Shown here in pieces: positions 7,684 to 15,034 of a stretch of DNA of 64,000 bases (position 1 is the stretch's first letter; each line of letters begins with the position of its first letter). Position numbers and translations under genes: made by a program. The notes beneath the pieces were generated by a model. The model was not told the DNA's origin. It saw nothing but the letters and a program-made list of their open reading frames with translations, and did not search any database. Source of the DNA: Lentzea atacamensis (GTDB lineage: Bacteria; Actinomycetota; Actinomycetes; Mycobacteriales; Pseudonocardiaceae); assembly GCF_003269295.1 (NCBI RefSeq), contig NZ_QLTT01000004.1, positions 62,001 to 126,000 of the forward strand, read 5' to 3'.

Positions 7684-8970
7684 ATGTCTGGTAAGCGATT
7701 GGCCGTTCTGTTCGCAGGCCTGCTCGCGGTGGCCTCCTGCCGGGGCGGGGACGGCGCCGCGCCACAGGAGGGCGCGGGCGGCATCAAGGTCGACTTCGGC
7801 GTCACCGAGGAGGCGTGCCCGCAGGCCGCCGACAAGTCCAAGGGCTGCATCTACCTGGGCACGATCTCGGACCTCACCGAGGGCCCGTTCAAGACGCTGG
7901 CCGTGCCGATCACGGACGCGCAGAAGGCGTTCTGGAAGCGCGTGAACGACCGCGGCGGCATCGGCGGGTATGAGATCGACGTGACCACGTACGTCAAGGA
8001 CAACAAGTACAACCCGCAGATCCACAACCAGGTCTACCAGGAGATCAAGGGCAAGATCCTGGCGCTGACGCAGACGCTGGGCTCGCCCACGACGGCCGCG
8101 ATCCTGCCCGATCTGGAGAGCACCCAGATGGTGTCGGTCCCGGCGTCGTGGACGTCGTTGTGGGGCTTCGAGGAGGTCGTGCTGGAGTCCGGCACGAACT
8201 ACTGCGTCGAGTCGATGAACACCGTCGACTACGCCGTGGAGAAGCTCGGCGTGAAGTCCGTGATGGCCGTGCACCTCGCCGGCGACTACGGCGACGACGC
8301 GGCGGCAGGTGCTCGCATCGCCGCGGAGAAGCGCGGTCTGTCGTTCGAGAACGTGACCACCCAGACGGGCCAGGACAACCAGGGCGGCGCCGTCGACGCC
8401 GTCGTGTCGAAGAAGCCCGACCTGGTCGTGCTGACGACCGGCCCGACCGACGCGGCCGTGATCATCGGCCAGGCGGCGGCGCGCGGGTACACGGGCAAGT
8501 TCATCGGCACCTCGCCGACGTGGAACCCCGGTCTGCTGAAGTCGCCGGCCGCGCCCGCGATCAAGGCCCTGTACCTGCAGTCGGCGCCGTGGAAGGCGTG
8601 GGCGACCGAGTCCGTCGGCCACACCGCGATGCGCGCCGCGCTGCCCGGCGTGACGCCGAACGACGGCTACACCGCCGGCTGGGTGTGGGCGTACCCGTTG
8701 AAGGCGGCGCTGGAAAAGGCGGCGGAGAACAAGGACCTGACGCGTGCCGGAGTGTTGAACGCGGTGCGTTCACTCAGCTCGGTGGACTACGAGGGAATGC
8801 TTCCTTCGGGTGCAGGCAATTTCTCCGCTTCTCCGCAGGACGCACTGTTCCGTCAGTCACTGATCTACCGCCCGGACGACGCCGCGCCGACCGGAGTGAC
8901 GCTGGTGGAGGACTTCTTCACCGGTTCGACCGCTAAGGATTTCAAATTCGAGAAGCCCTGCTACCAATGA
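7684..8970 (+). CDS. Substrate-binding lipoprotein of the Liv-type importer
   Basis: A 428-residue periplasmic-binding-protein-type lipoprotein (Peripla_BP_6/LivK-like). The signal peptide MSGKRLAVLFAGLLAVASC ends in a lipobox with Cys19 as the lipidated residue. The mature part contains the two-lobed ABC binding-protein fold. Examples are YLGTISDLTEGPF at the start of lobe 1 and HLAGDYGDDAAAGARIAAEK and GQAAARGYTGKFIGTSPTW in lobe 2. A gaggag ribosome-binding site precedes the ATG. It is the last gene of the operon and captures the substrate outside the membrane; the ligand cannot be read from sequence. Confidence 0.9.
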   Translation: MSGKRLAVLFAGLLAVASCRGGDGAAPQEGAGGIKVDFGVTEEACPQAADKSKGCIYLGTISDLTEGPFKTLAVPITDAQKAFWKRVNDRGGIGGYEIDVTTYVKDNKYNPQIHNQVYQEIKGKILALTQTLGSPTTAAILPDLESTQMVSVPASWTSLWGFEEVVLESGTNYCVESMNTVDYAVEKLGVKSVMAVHLAGDYGDDAAAGARIAAEKRGLSFENVTTQTGQDNQGGAVDAVVSKKPDLVVLTTGPTDAAVIIGQAAARGYTGKFIGTSPTWNPGLLKSPAAPAIKALYLQSAPWKAWATESVGHTAMRAALPGVTPNDGYTAGWVWAYPLKAALEKAAENKDLTRAGVLNAVRSLSSVDYEGMLPSGAGNFSASPQDALFRQSLIYRPDDAAPTGVTLVEDFFTGSTAKDFKFEKPCYQ

Positions 8971-9051
8971 ACCGAACGGGTGACACCTACCGCTGACGGC
9001 CCGCGTTTCTGGCTAGTCTCGCTGGTGAGATGTTGCTAGGAGGTTGCAGCG

Positions 9052-9378
9052 GTGTTGACGTGCGTTGAAGTTCGCCGTGCCGCAGGAGGCCTCCGGTTGT
9101 TCGTTCGCCCCCCGGCCGCGCTGCGCTGGAGTGCGCGGCTGGGGTACGAGCGGGTGTCGGAGCTGCTGACCGCGATTCGTCAGGCCGAGTCGTGCACGGT
9201 CCGGGACGTCGCCCAGCAGGATGTGACACTGCGGTACGTGCCGGATCAGCGCACCGGTGAGGCCGTGCTGGCGTGCGCCACCGGGTCCGTCCTTCTGGAT
9301 CGTGACGAGGTGTCCGCGCTGCACGACACGTTACGGGCGCACATGCCGGACCGGATGCGTCCCCTGCCCACCCACTGA
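9052..9378 (+). CDS. Uncharacterised 108-residue protein
   Basis: I do not recognise this protein. It starts with GTG, 7 bp after a clear aggagg site at 9039-9044, which supports it as a real gene. It is a small soluble protein with alternating charged strands (EVRRAAGGLRLFVRPP, VTLRYVPDQRTGEAVLACATGSVLLD) and a C-terminal helix DEVSALHDTLRAHM. There is no signal peptide or membrane segment. It is the first of a run of small genes between the importer operon and the injection-system locus. Confidence 0.6.
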   Translation: MLTCVEVRRAAGGLRLFVRPPAALRWSARLGYERVSELLTAIRQAESCTVRDVAQQDVTLRYVPDQRTGEAVLACATGSVLLDRDEVSALHDTLRAHMPDRMRPLPTH

Positions 9379-9429
9379 TCGTTTCAGTGACAGGGGATGA
9401 TGTGCGTCCCTGTGGTGGAAGGAAGCTGG

Positions 9430-9585
9430 ATGGCAGAGCAGTACCGCGTGAGGTGGATTTACGAGGGCAGCGAGATCGGGACGTACTCCACCTATGATCT
9501 TGCCGGCGCCGAACGCTACATGGCCAAGGTCCTGGAGGACCCGATCGCTCAGGACGTCCGGATCGTCGAGGCCGACGCGGAGTAG
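9430..9585 (+). CDS. Uncharacterised 51-residue protein
   Basis: A very small acidic protein starting MAEQYRVRWIYEGSEIGTYS and ending in VRIVEADAE. The ATG is 10 bp after a ggaagg element. An in-frame upstream start at 9397 would add 11 residues but lacks a comparable ribosome-binding site. The sequence suggests a compact strand-helix-strand fold with no cysteines and no membrane segment. I do not know a function. It follows the preceding small gene by about 50 bp on the same strand. Confidence 0.5.
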   Translation: MAEQYRVRWIYEGSEIGTYSTYDLAGAERYMAKVLEDPIAQDVRIVEADAE

Positions 9586-9608
9586 CCGGCCTCCGTGCGG
9601 TCGCCTCG

Positions 9609-9869
9609 TCAGGGTTCACTCCGGAACCGTTCGGCTGGAGTGCGCCTGCCTTGGCGGAAAGCCGCGAGACCGGCATCGAAACCCGTCGCGGACCCCACGA
9701 ACAGAACCGTCTCGTCGCATCCCACGAAGATGGTTCCTCCACCTCGGACGCCGGTCTGCCACACGCAGATCCCGAGTCCGTCGGGCAACTCCCGCACCGT
9801 GAGCGCCCCAGCAGGGCCGAGATCCCCGAAGAGCCTCGCTGCTGTGCGGGTCAGGCGTTGGACATCCAT
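9609..9869 (-). CDS. Uncharacterised 86-residue protein
   Basis: The ATG at 9869 is preceded by a gggagcg element and gives an 86-residue product starting MDVQRLTRTAARLFGDLGPA. It has a glycine-rich middle (QTGVRGGGTIFVGCDETVLFVGS) and a basic C-terminus. The frame is open further upstream, but that extension is arginine-rich shadow coding with no good start. No family is recognised. It is convergent with the 51-residue gene (24-bp gap) and divergent from the gene at 9987. Confidence 0.45.
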   Translation of the reverse strand: MDVQRLTRTAARLFGDLGPAGALTVRELPDGLGICVWQTGVRGGGTIFVGCDETVLFVGSATGFDAGLAAFRQGRRTPAERFRSEP

Positions 9870-9986
9870 GTGGCGCTCCCTCGTTCCCCCGGAACGTACC
9901 TTTTCACGTGGGCGAGGCAGACTGGTTGACGGCGCCACCTCGGCCGCTGCTTTCCAACCTTCCGCATCCTGACGAAGGAGCTTGTT

Positions 9987-10352
9987 GTGGATGCCGCCAC
10001 GGCTCGGTTCATAGGGACCATCGCGGCGTTGCCGCCCGAGACGCTCGCCGCCGCGTTCGACCACGCCGTCGGCCTGCGCCGGCAGGGCGGCCGTGAGGCG
10101 AGCCGTGCCCTCAGGCTCTCGGCGTCGGAGAACTCCGAGCTCGATCACGCGGTGAGGTCGGCGCTGCTTCCGCGCAGTGAGGAACTCGACGCGTACCGCG
10201 CGGGACTCCACTCGGACGCCAAGTCCGTCTGCGTGATCGCGGCCAGGGCCGTGCGGAAACCCGCCGGGCTCTCAGCCGAGCAGTACGCCCTGCTCACCGC
10301 CCCGTTCACCGCCGTCGGCGTCGCCGTCCCCGCCGCCACCGCAACCAGCTGA
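9987..10352 (+). CDS. Uncharacterised 121-residue protein
   Basis: GTG start with a gaaggag element 9 bp upstream. The product is largely helical: TARFIGTIAALPPETLAAAFDHAV, ENSELDHAVRSALLPRSEEL, SDAKSVCVIAARAVRKPAG, then a hydrophobic Ala/Val/Thr-rich tail. There is no recognisable motif, signal peptide or clear membrane helix. A perfect 8-bp stem-loop (10378-10397) follows and separates it from the injection-system genes, so it is probably not part of that operon. Confidence 0.5.
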   Translation: MDAATARFIGTIAALPPETLAAAFDHAVGLRRQGGREASRALRLSASENSELDHAVRSALLPRSEELDAYRAGLHSDAKSVCVIAARAVRKPAGLSAEQYALLTAPFTAVGVAVPAATATS

Positions 10353-10377
10353 TCGCTTCCGCGCGAGGTTCGGGTGC

Positions 10378-10397
10378 GGCTGCCCGTTGGGGCAGCC
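10378..10397. terminator. Stem-loop after the 121-residue gene
   Basis: Perfect 8-bp arms ggctgccc / gggcagcc around a 4-nt loop, 26 bp after the stop at 10352. There is no T-tract, as is usual for actinobacterial terminators. It lies just before the first injection-system gene and so probably insulates the two units. Confidence 0.5.
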
Positions 10398-10464
10398 AAC
10401 CGTGTCCGTCGGGACGTCAGCGCGCTGGTCCCGGCCCCGTGGGTGCGCGCGCGATCGTGGACGG

Positions 10465-11091
10465 GTGATTCACGAGGTAGACGAGGCTTTGCGCCGCCTG
10501 GTACGCGACGAGGCGCTGCGCGGTTCCGATCTGGAGGTCGCGTTCGACGCGCCCACCAAGGACTGGGCGGCGCGCCGCAACGCGCCCACGGTCAACATCT
10601 ACCTCTACGACATCCGGGAGGACATGCGCCGCCGCCAGCGCGGGATGCTCAACGAGTACGACGCGCAGGGCAAGGTGGCGGCGCGGCACGTCCCGCCGCG
10701 GCACATGAAGCTCTCGTACCTGGTCACGGCGTGGACGCAACGCCCGGAGGACGAGCACCGGCTCCTCTCGGACCTGTTGATCGGGTTCCTGAAGTACGAG
10801 GCCGTGCCGCCGGGGCTGCTCAGCGGCACGCTCGACGAGCTGCAGCTGCCCGTGCCGATGACGGTCGCGTTGCCGCCGCCGGAGGACAGAGCGTTCGCGG
10901 ACGTGTGGAGTGCGCTGGGCGGCGAGCTGAAGCCGTCGCTGGACGTCGTCGTGTCGGCGCCGATCTCGTCCGGGCGCAGGTTCGAGGCCGGGCCGCCCGC
11001 CAAGGAGGGCGTGCAGCTGCGTTCCGGGGAGGAACGGGTGCGGCACGACGTCTCCGAGGACGGCGTGGCGATGCGCCGGGTGGCGCGATGA
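10465..11091 (+). CDS. DUF4255 (Pvc16/Afp16-type) contractile injection system cap protein
   Basis: A 208-residue protein of the DUF4255/Pvc16_N family, the tail-terminator or cap component of eCIS particles. The N-terminus VIHEVDEALRRLVRDEAL and the segment RNAPTVNIYLYDIRED, followed by RHMKLSYLVTAWT, are characteristic of the family. The GTG at 10465 gives the usual family start; the frame is open further upstream but without support. It is the first gene of the left arm of the locus, and its stop overlaps the ATPase start (ATGA). Its role is to close the distal end of sheath and tube (known for Afp16/Pvc16). Confidence 0.88.
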   Translation: MIHEVDEALRRLVRDEALRGSDLEVAFDAPTKDWAARRNAPTVNIYLYDIREDMRRRQRGMLNEYDAQGKVAARHVPPRHMKLSYLVTAWTQRPEDEHRLLSDLLIGFLKYEAVPPGLLSGTLDELQLPVPMTVALPPPEDRAFADVWSALGGELKPSLDVVVSAPISSGRRFEAGPPAKEGVQLRSGEERVRHDVSEDGVAMRRVAR

Positions 11092-13052
11092 TCTTCGAGC
11101 GGATGGCGGGCCTGGAGCGGCGGATCCGGGCGGCGGTGGCGGCGCGGCGGGCCACGGACCCGAACCCCGACGACCCGTTCCGCGGGCTCTACCTGTCGGA
11201 CGAGGTCATCGAGGCGTTGCTGGACAGCGGCAGGGAGCCGTTCGCGCCGTTCACCGAGACGACGGCGGACGGCAGGCTCGGCCGGCTGGCGCGCAAGGCG
11301 CAACTGTCCGAAGTGGACGTCGAGCTGCTGCTGGTCGCGCTGGCGCCGGACGTGGACAGCCGGTTCGAGCAGTTCTACGGGTACCTCAACGACGACGTGA
11401 CGCGGCGCAGGGCGACGGTCGGGTTGGCGTTGCGGTTGTGCGGGCTACCGGAGGCGTCGTCGAAGGGGCGGGCGAGGCTCGACCACGGCAGCCCCCTCGT
11501 CCGGTGCGGGCTCATCACCGCGGAGGACCAGGAAAGGCCGCTGCTCAGCAGATCCCTGCGGGTGCCGGACCGGGTCGGGGCGCACCTGCTCGGCGACGAC
11601 AGGCCGGACCCGTTGCTGTCGGATTTCGTGACGCTGCCGGGAGATCCGGTCGCGATGCCGGGTGCGGAGCGGCTGGCTCGCGGCATCGAACGCGGTGTGC
11701 GGCTCGTCTACCTGCGAGAGCATCCCGGCGGTGGCGCGGCGGAGCTGGCCGTGGCGGCGCTGGCGCTGGCGGGTTTTCCCGCGTTGCTGGTGGACGCGGC
11801 GCGGATCACCGACCCGCTGGCGGTGACCAGGGAGGCGTTGCTCAGGGGCGCGGGCATCACGATCGGCCCCGTCGACTCGGACTTCACGCTGGATCCGCTG
11901 CTGCACGAGGAGATCCCGGTCGTCGCGTACGGTCCGGGGGCGTGGGAGCCGCGCTGGACCCGGATGCCGCCGTTGCAGCACGACGCGGTGCCGGTGCCGT
12001 TCGACGTGCGGGTGGCGTTGTGGCGCACGGAGCTCGACGGCAAGCTGGCGCACGGCATCGACCCGGCGGAGGTCACCGCGCACTTCGTGCTGGGGCCGAC
12101 CCAGATCAGCCGGGCGGCGAACGCGGCCACGGTCTCGGCGCTGGCCGATGACGGGCTGGTCGACGTGACACATCTGCGGGCCGGTGCGCGCAGCCAGAAC
12201 GCGGGAGGGCTGCAACGGTTGGCGCGGCGCATCGAGCCTGCCGTGTCGTGGCCGGATCTGGTGCTGCCCGCGCCCATCACGTCGTTGCTGCGCGAGCTCG
12301 CGGCGAGGGCGAAGCACCGGGACCGCGTGATCGACGAATGGCGCATGCGGCCGGGAGGTGGCAGGGGCAGGGGCGTCACGGCGTTGTTCGCCGGCGACTC
12401 CGGCACGGGCAAGACGATGTCGGCCGAGGTGATCGCGGCGTCGCTCGGCCTCGACCTCTACACGGTCAACCTCGCCACGGTCGTGGACAAGTACGTCGGG
12501 GAGACCGAGAAGAACCTGGAGCGGATCTTCGTCGAGGCGGCCGGCGTCAACGGCGTGCTGCTGTTCGACGAGGCCGACGCGATCTTCGGCAAACGATCGG
12601 AGGTCAGGGACGCACACGACCGGTACGCGAACATCGAGAGCGCGTACCTGTTGCAGCGCATGGAGTCCTTCGACGGCATCGCGGTACTGGCCACGAACCT
12701 GCGGGCGAACCTCGACGACGCCTTCACCCGGAGGCTGGACGTCGTCGTGGACTTCCCGTTGCCCGACGCGGACCTGCGCCGCGGGCTGTGGGACCGGTGC
12801 CTGGGCGACTCGGTGCCGCGATCGTCCGATGTGGACCTCGATTTTCTGGCGGCGTCGTTCGAACTGGCCGGCGGGCACATCCGGTCCGCGGCGGTGACGG
12901 CGGCCTATCTGGCGGCTGCCGCGGGGCACGTCGTCGGCATGGTCGAGCTGATCGGTGCCGTGGCGCGGGAGTACCGCAAGCTGGGGCGGCTGGTGGGGGA
13001 GCGTGAGTTCGGCCGCTACTTCGAGCTGGCAACCGAACGTCTGGTGGGTTAG
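11088..13052 (+). CDS. eCIS AAA+ ATPase (Pvc15/Afp15-type)
   Basis: A 654-residue ATPase. The N-terminal 400 residues form a winged/helical regulatory region. A single CDC48/FtsH-like AAA+ module follows, with Walker A GDSGTGKT near residues 434-441, Walker B VLLFDEADAIFG near 489-500, sensor VLATNLRANLDDAFTRRLD near 530-550, and a C-terminal lid helix. This is the architecture of the ATPase that accompanies most eCIS clusters and is needed for efficient particle assembly. It is coupled to the DUF4255 gene by ATGA. The locus uses one ATPase only. Confidence 0.9.
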   Translation: MIFERMAGLERRIRAAVAARRATDPNPDDPFRGLYLSDEVIEALLDSGREPFAPFTETTADGRLGRLARKAQLSEVDVELLLVALAPDVDSRFEQFYGYLNDDVTRRRATVGLALRLCGLPEASSKGRARLDHGSPLVRCGLITAEDQERPLLSRSLRVPDRVGAHLLGDDRPDPLLSDFVTLPGDPVAMPGAERLARGIERGVRLVYLREHPGGGAAELAVAALALAGFPALLVDAARITDPLAVTREALLRGAGITIGPVDSDFTLDPLLHEEIPVVAYGPGAWEPRWTRMPPLQHDAVPVPFDVRVALWRTELDGKLAHGIDPAEVTAHFVLGPTQISRAANAATVSALADDGLVDVTHLRAGARSQNAGGLQRLARRIEPAVSWPDLVLPAPITSLLRELAARAKHRDRVIDEWRMRPGGGRGRGVTALFAGDSGTGKTMSAEVIAASLGLDLYTVNLATVVDKYVGETEKNLERIFVEAAGVNGVLLFDEADAIFGKRSEVRDAHDRYANIESAYLLQRMESFDGIAVLATNLRANLDDAFTRRLDVVVDFPLPDADLRRGLWDRCLGDSVPRSSDVDLDFLAASFELAGGHIRSAAVTAAYLAAAAGHVVGMVELIGAVAREYRKLGRLVGEREFGRYFELATERLVG

Positions 13053-13072
13053 GCCATTCACAGGGAGCGGAG

Positions 13073-13786
13073 ATGCACGGACACGAACACGATTTCGACT
13101 CGGAGAACTCCCTTCGTCCCAAGGGTGACCGGATCCCGCAGGAGGAGACCGGCCTGCTGGGCCGCGCGGCCGCGGCCGGCCGTCCCGACGTGCTCGGGCC
13201 CGCCGGCATGCTGGGCCTGCAACGAGCCGTGGGCAACGCGGGCGTCGGGGCCGTCGTGGAGGAGGAGCGCTCGCCCGTGCACGACGTCATCTCGTCGAGC
13301 GGATCACCGCTGTCGGCGGACGTCCGCCAGGACATGGAGGGCCGTTTCGGACAGGACTTCTCCGACGTCCGCGTGCACACCGACTCCGCAGCGGACCACT
13401 CGGCCCGATCGGTGAACGCGCAGGCCTACACCGTCGGGTCGAACATCGTGTTCCAGCGCGACAAGTACGACCCGTCGTCGGACACGGGCAAGCACATGCT
13501 GGCCCACGAGCTCACGCACGTGGTGCAGCAGCGGTCCGGTCCGGTCGACGGCACCGACGCCGGGGGCGGCGTGAAGGTGAGCGACCCGTCCGACCGGTTC
13601 GAGCGGGACGCCGTCGCGAACGCGGACCGGGTCATGGCGGCGCCCGCCGCTCCGGTGCAGCGGTGTGAGGATCACGGTGTCGGGGAGGCGCACGTGCAGC
13701 GCGAGGAGGCTCCTGAGGAGGAGACCGCGCAGACGTTCGTGCAGCGGGAGAGCGAAGCTCCGGAGGAAGAGGAAGCTCCTCAGTAG
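13073..13786 (+). CDS. DUF4157 protein with HELTH zinc motif and VQR tail
   Basis: A 237-residue protein. Residues about 76-155 form the DUF4157 domain (GSPLSADVRQDMEGRFGQDF, VRVHTDSAA, and the metalloprotease-like HELTH at 145-149). This domain is strongly associated with eCIS loci and often sits in cargo or cargo-processing proteins. The C-terminal quarter is low-complexity and acidic, with three VQR tripeptides (195-197, 208-210, 223-225) and runs of Glu. The same VQR motif recurs in the large protein at 17601-20252. Its stop lies 1 bp from the end of the convergent deaminase gene. No effector domain follows DUF4157 here, so it may process or load other cargo (inference). Confidence 0.88.
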   Translation: MHGHEHDFDSENSLRPKGDRIPQEETGLLGRAAAAGRPDVLGPAGMLGLQRAVGNAGVGAVVEEERSPVHDVISSSGSPLSADVRQDMEGRFGQDFSDVRVHTDSAADHSARSVNAQAYTVGSNIVFQRDKYDPSSDTGKHMLAHELTHVVQQRSGPVDGTDAGGGVKVSDPSDRFERDAVANADRVMAAPAAPVQRCEDHGVGEAHVQREEAPEEETAQTFVQRESEAPEEEEAPQ

Positions 13787-13787
13787 C

Positions 13788-14285
13788 TCAGGACCGGCGG
13801 CCGGTCAGCCTCCACCCGACCTTCTCCAGCTCACTGAGGTAGGCAGCGGCCGTCTGCGACACCTGTCGTCGGCGCGAGGGAGAGTCGTCCTTCGGCACGT
13901 AGAGGTCTCGCCAGTGGAACACGAGCACCGCTGACGGCAGCTTCCTGCGCAGTCCTATGAGGACGTCTGTGCAGTTGGTGCACGCGCTGTATCTGCTGTG
14001 CAGCTCCATGGCGGTGATGCGGCGCAGAAAGTCGTCACCTTGGCTGGTCAGCCACGTGTCCAGCTGCCGCTCGGTGTGGTTGACGCTGTTCTTCTCGGTT
14101 CCCTGCGTCGCCCACGTACGAGCTATGACCTCGACGGTTTGCGTCGTGCCGAATGTGTTGGGTGTGTTGCTCCCGGTGTACACCGCTCCACGACCGACCT
14201 TTTTACCCCGTTGAGGCGTCGGCAGATCCGGGTCCCAGTTGAAGAGCTCATAGCCGGGGCGTGCCGGTGGTGTTTCGCCCGTCCC
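13788..14285 (-). pseudogene. Deaminase-like toxin domain, in frame behind a TGA stop
   Basis: This segment is in the same frame as the upstream gene and is separated from it by a single TGA (14286-14288). Its last 131 residues, from a GTG at 14183, look like a complete nucleic-acid deaminase fold of the bacterial toxin type. The zinc-site motif HTE (in NHTERQLDTWL, about 14070-14078) is followed by CTNC in ELHSRYSACTNCTDVL (about 13970-13984), i.e. H-x-E plus C-x2-C. The preceding linker is GTGETPPARPGYELFNWDPD. The domain may be silent (nonsense mutation), made by readthrough, or translated alone from 14183, which has a weak gtggag site. No immunity gene is adjacent. Confidence 0.6.
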
Positions 14286-14996
14286 TCACGGGCGACCTGT
14301 CGTCTTGTCCATCTCCAGCGGTGTCGCGCCGGGCGCGACACGTACGGTTATGCGGGCATAGATCTGCTGGGCGCCCGATGCTTCGGGCGTCGTCGGCGTT
14401 GCAGGTCGGCCGTGTTCGGCGAAGACCGTCAGAAGGTCCTGGATGCCGAACTGCTGCCTGTCTCGGGCTGCGTCGGCACCTGCGGGATCGGTGCCGGCGC
14501 GCGGATGTGCGAGCCATGCGGTCGCCCTGCGCACTTTCTCCAGGGCTCGTCTCGCATCACCCCGTGGAGTCGATCGGACGCCGTTGGTCTGGACGACTTC
14601 CGGCAGCGTTGGGATCCGGCCCTCATAGTGGTCCATGAACACGTTGACGTCGGTTGGATCACTGGCGACGATGGTGGAGATGCTCCCGTCAGCTGCTGTG
14701 CGGCGGATGAGCCGATGGGTTTCTCGGGATCCGTCCGCTGTTTCGACCGTGAACGGGGTGACCTGCTCCGCGGTGTTCGGGCGAGCCTGGTTCGCCGCCG
14801 GTGTCGTTCCGTCCGCCGCTCTGCCACTTCCGCCGGTGAACCTGCGCGCGACACCGGACACCCAGCCGATCGTTCGGCGGCGGTTGGGTGAACGGCCGGA
14901 AATCCCCCTCAGGGGTGGCTGCCCTTTCGGGCAGTCACCGGCTCCCTCCAGCACCGCCGCGGGGTCGTGTCTAGTTCCTGGCGATCGCCGCAGCAT
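14286..14996 (-). CDS. N-terminal part of a probable eCIS effector, ending at an in-frame TGA
   Basis: A 236-residue open frame that reads directly into the deaminase-like domain if the TGA at 14286-14288 is ignored; a C-to-T change (CGA to TGA) would explain it. The N-terminal part is basic and disordered (SGRSPNRRRTIGWVSGVARRF). The middle is soluble (ETADGSRETHRLIRRT, DHYEGRIPTLPEVVQTNGV, QQFGIQDLLTVFAEHG) and matches no family I recognise. The ATG at 14996 directly abuts the 24-bp palindrome at 14998; a GTG at 14861 is an alternative start. Position between DUF4157 and sheath genes, opposite strand, fits a cargo gene. The uninterrupted protein would be about 400 residues. Confidence 0.55.
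   Translation of the reverse strand: MLRRSPGTRHDPAAVLEGAGDCPKGQPPLRGISGRSPNRRRTIGWVSGVARRFTGGSGRAADGTTPAANQARPNTAEQVTPFTVETADGSRETHRLIRRTAADGSISTIVASDPTDVNVFMDHYEGRIPTLPEVVQTNGVRSTPRGDARRALEKVRRATAWLAHPRAGTDPAGADAARDRQQFGIQDLLTVFAEHGRPATPTTPEASGAQQIYARITVRVAPGATPLEMDKTTGRP
14914..14939. other. Stem-loop inside the 5' part of the effector gene
   Basis: Arms ggtggctgccc / gggcagtcacc with one mismatch around a 4-nt loop (GAAA on the minus-strand RNA). It falls about 60 nt inside the effector frame if the ATG at 14996 is used. If the downstream GTG at 14861 is the real start, it would be a 5' UTR hairpin. Function unknown. Confidence 0.3.
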
Positions 14997-14997
14997 G

Positions 14998-15021
14998 TGT
15001 CGTACAGGGTTCCGTACGACA
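14998..15021. promoter_or_regulatory. 24-bp palindrome between effector and sheath genes
   Basis: Perfect 8-bp arms tgtcgtac / gtacgaca with an 8-nt spacer. It lies in the 38-bp gap between the divergent effector start (14996) and sheath start (15035), and ends just before the gggagg ribosome-binding site of the sheath gene. Its symmetry and position suggest an operator controlling one or both units. An RNA hairpin in the leader is the alternative reading. Confidence 0.5.
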
Positions 15022-15034
15022 TGGGAGGCCGTCG

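Noticed and set aside
10374-11087. Upstream extension of the AAA+ ATPase frame across the DUF4255 gene
   Set aside because: The extension is Arg/Gly-rich and overlaps the well-supported DUF4255 gene; the ATGA-coupled start at 11088 fits the family.
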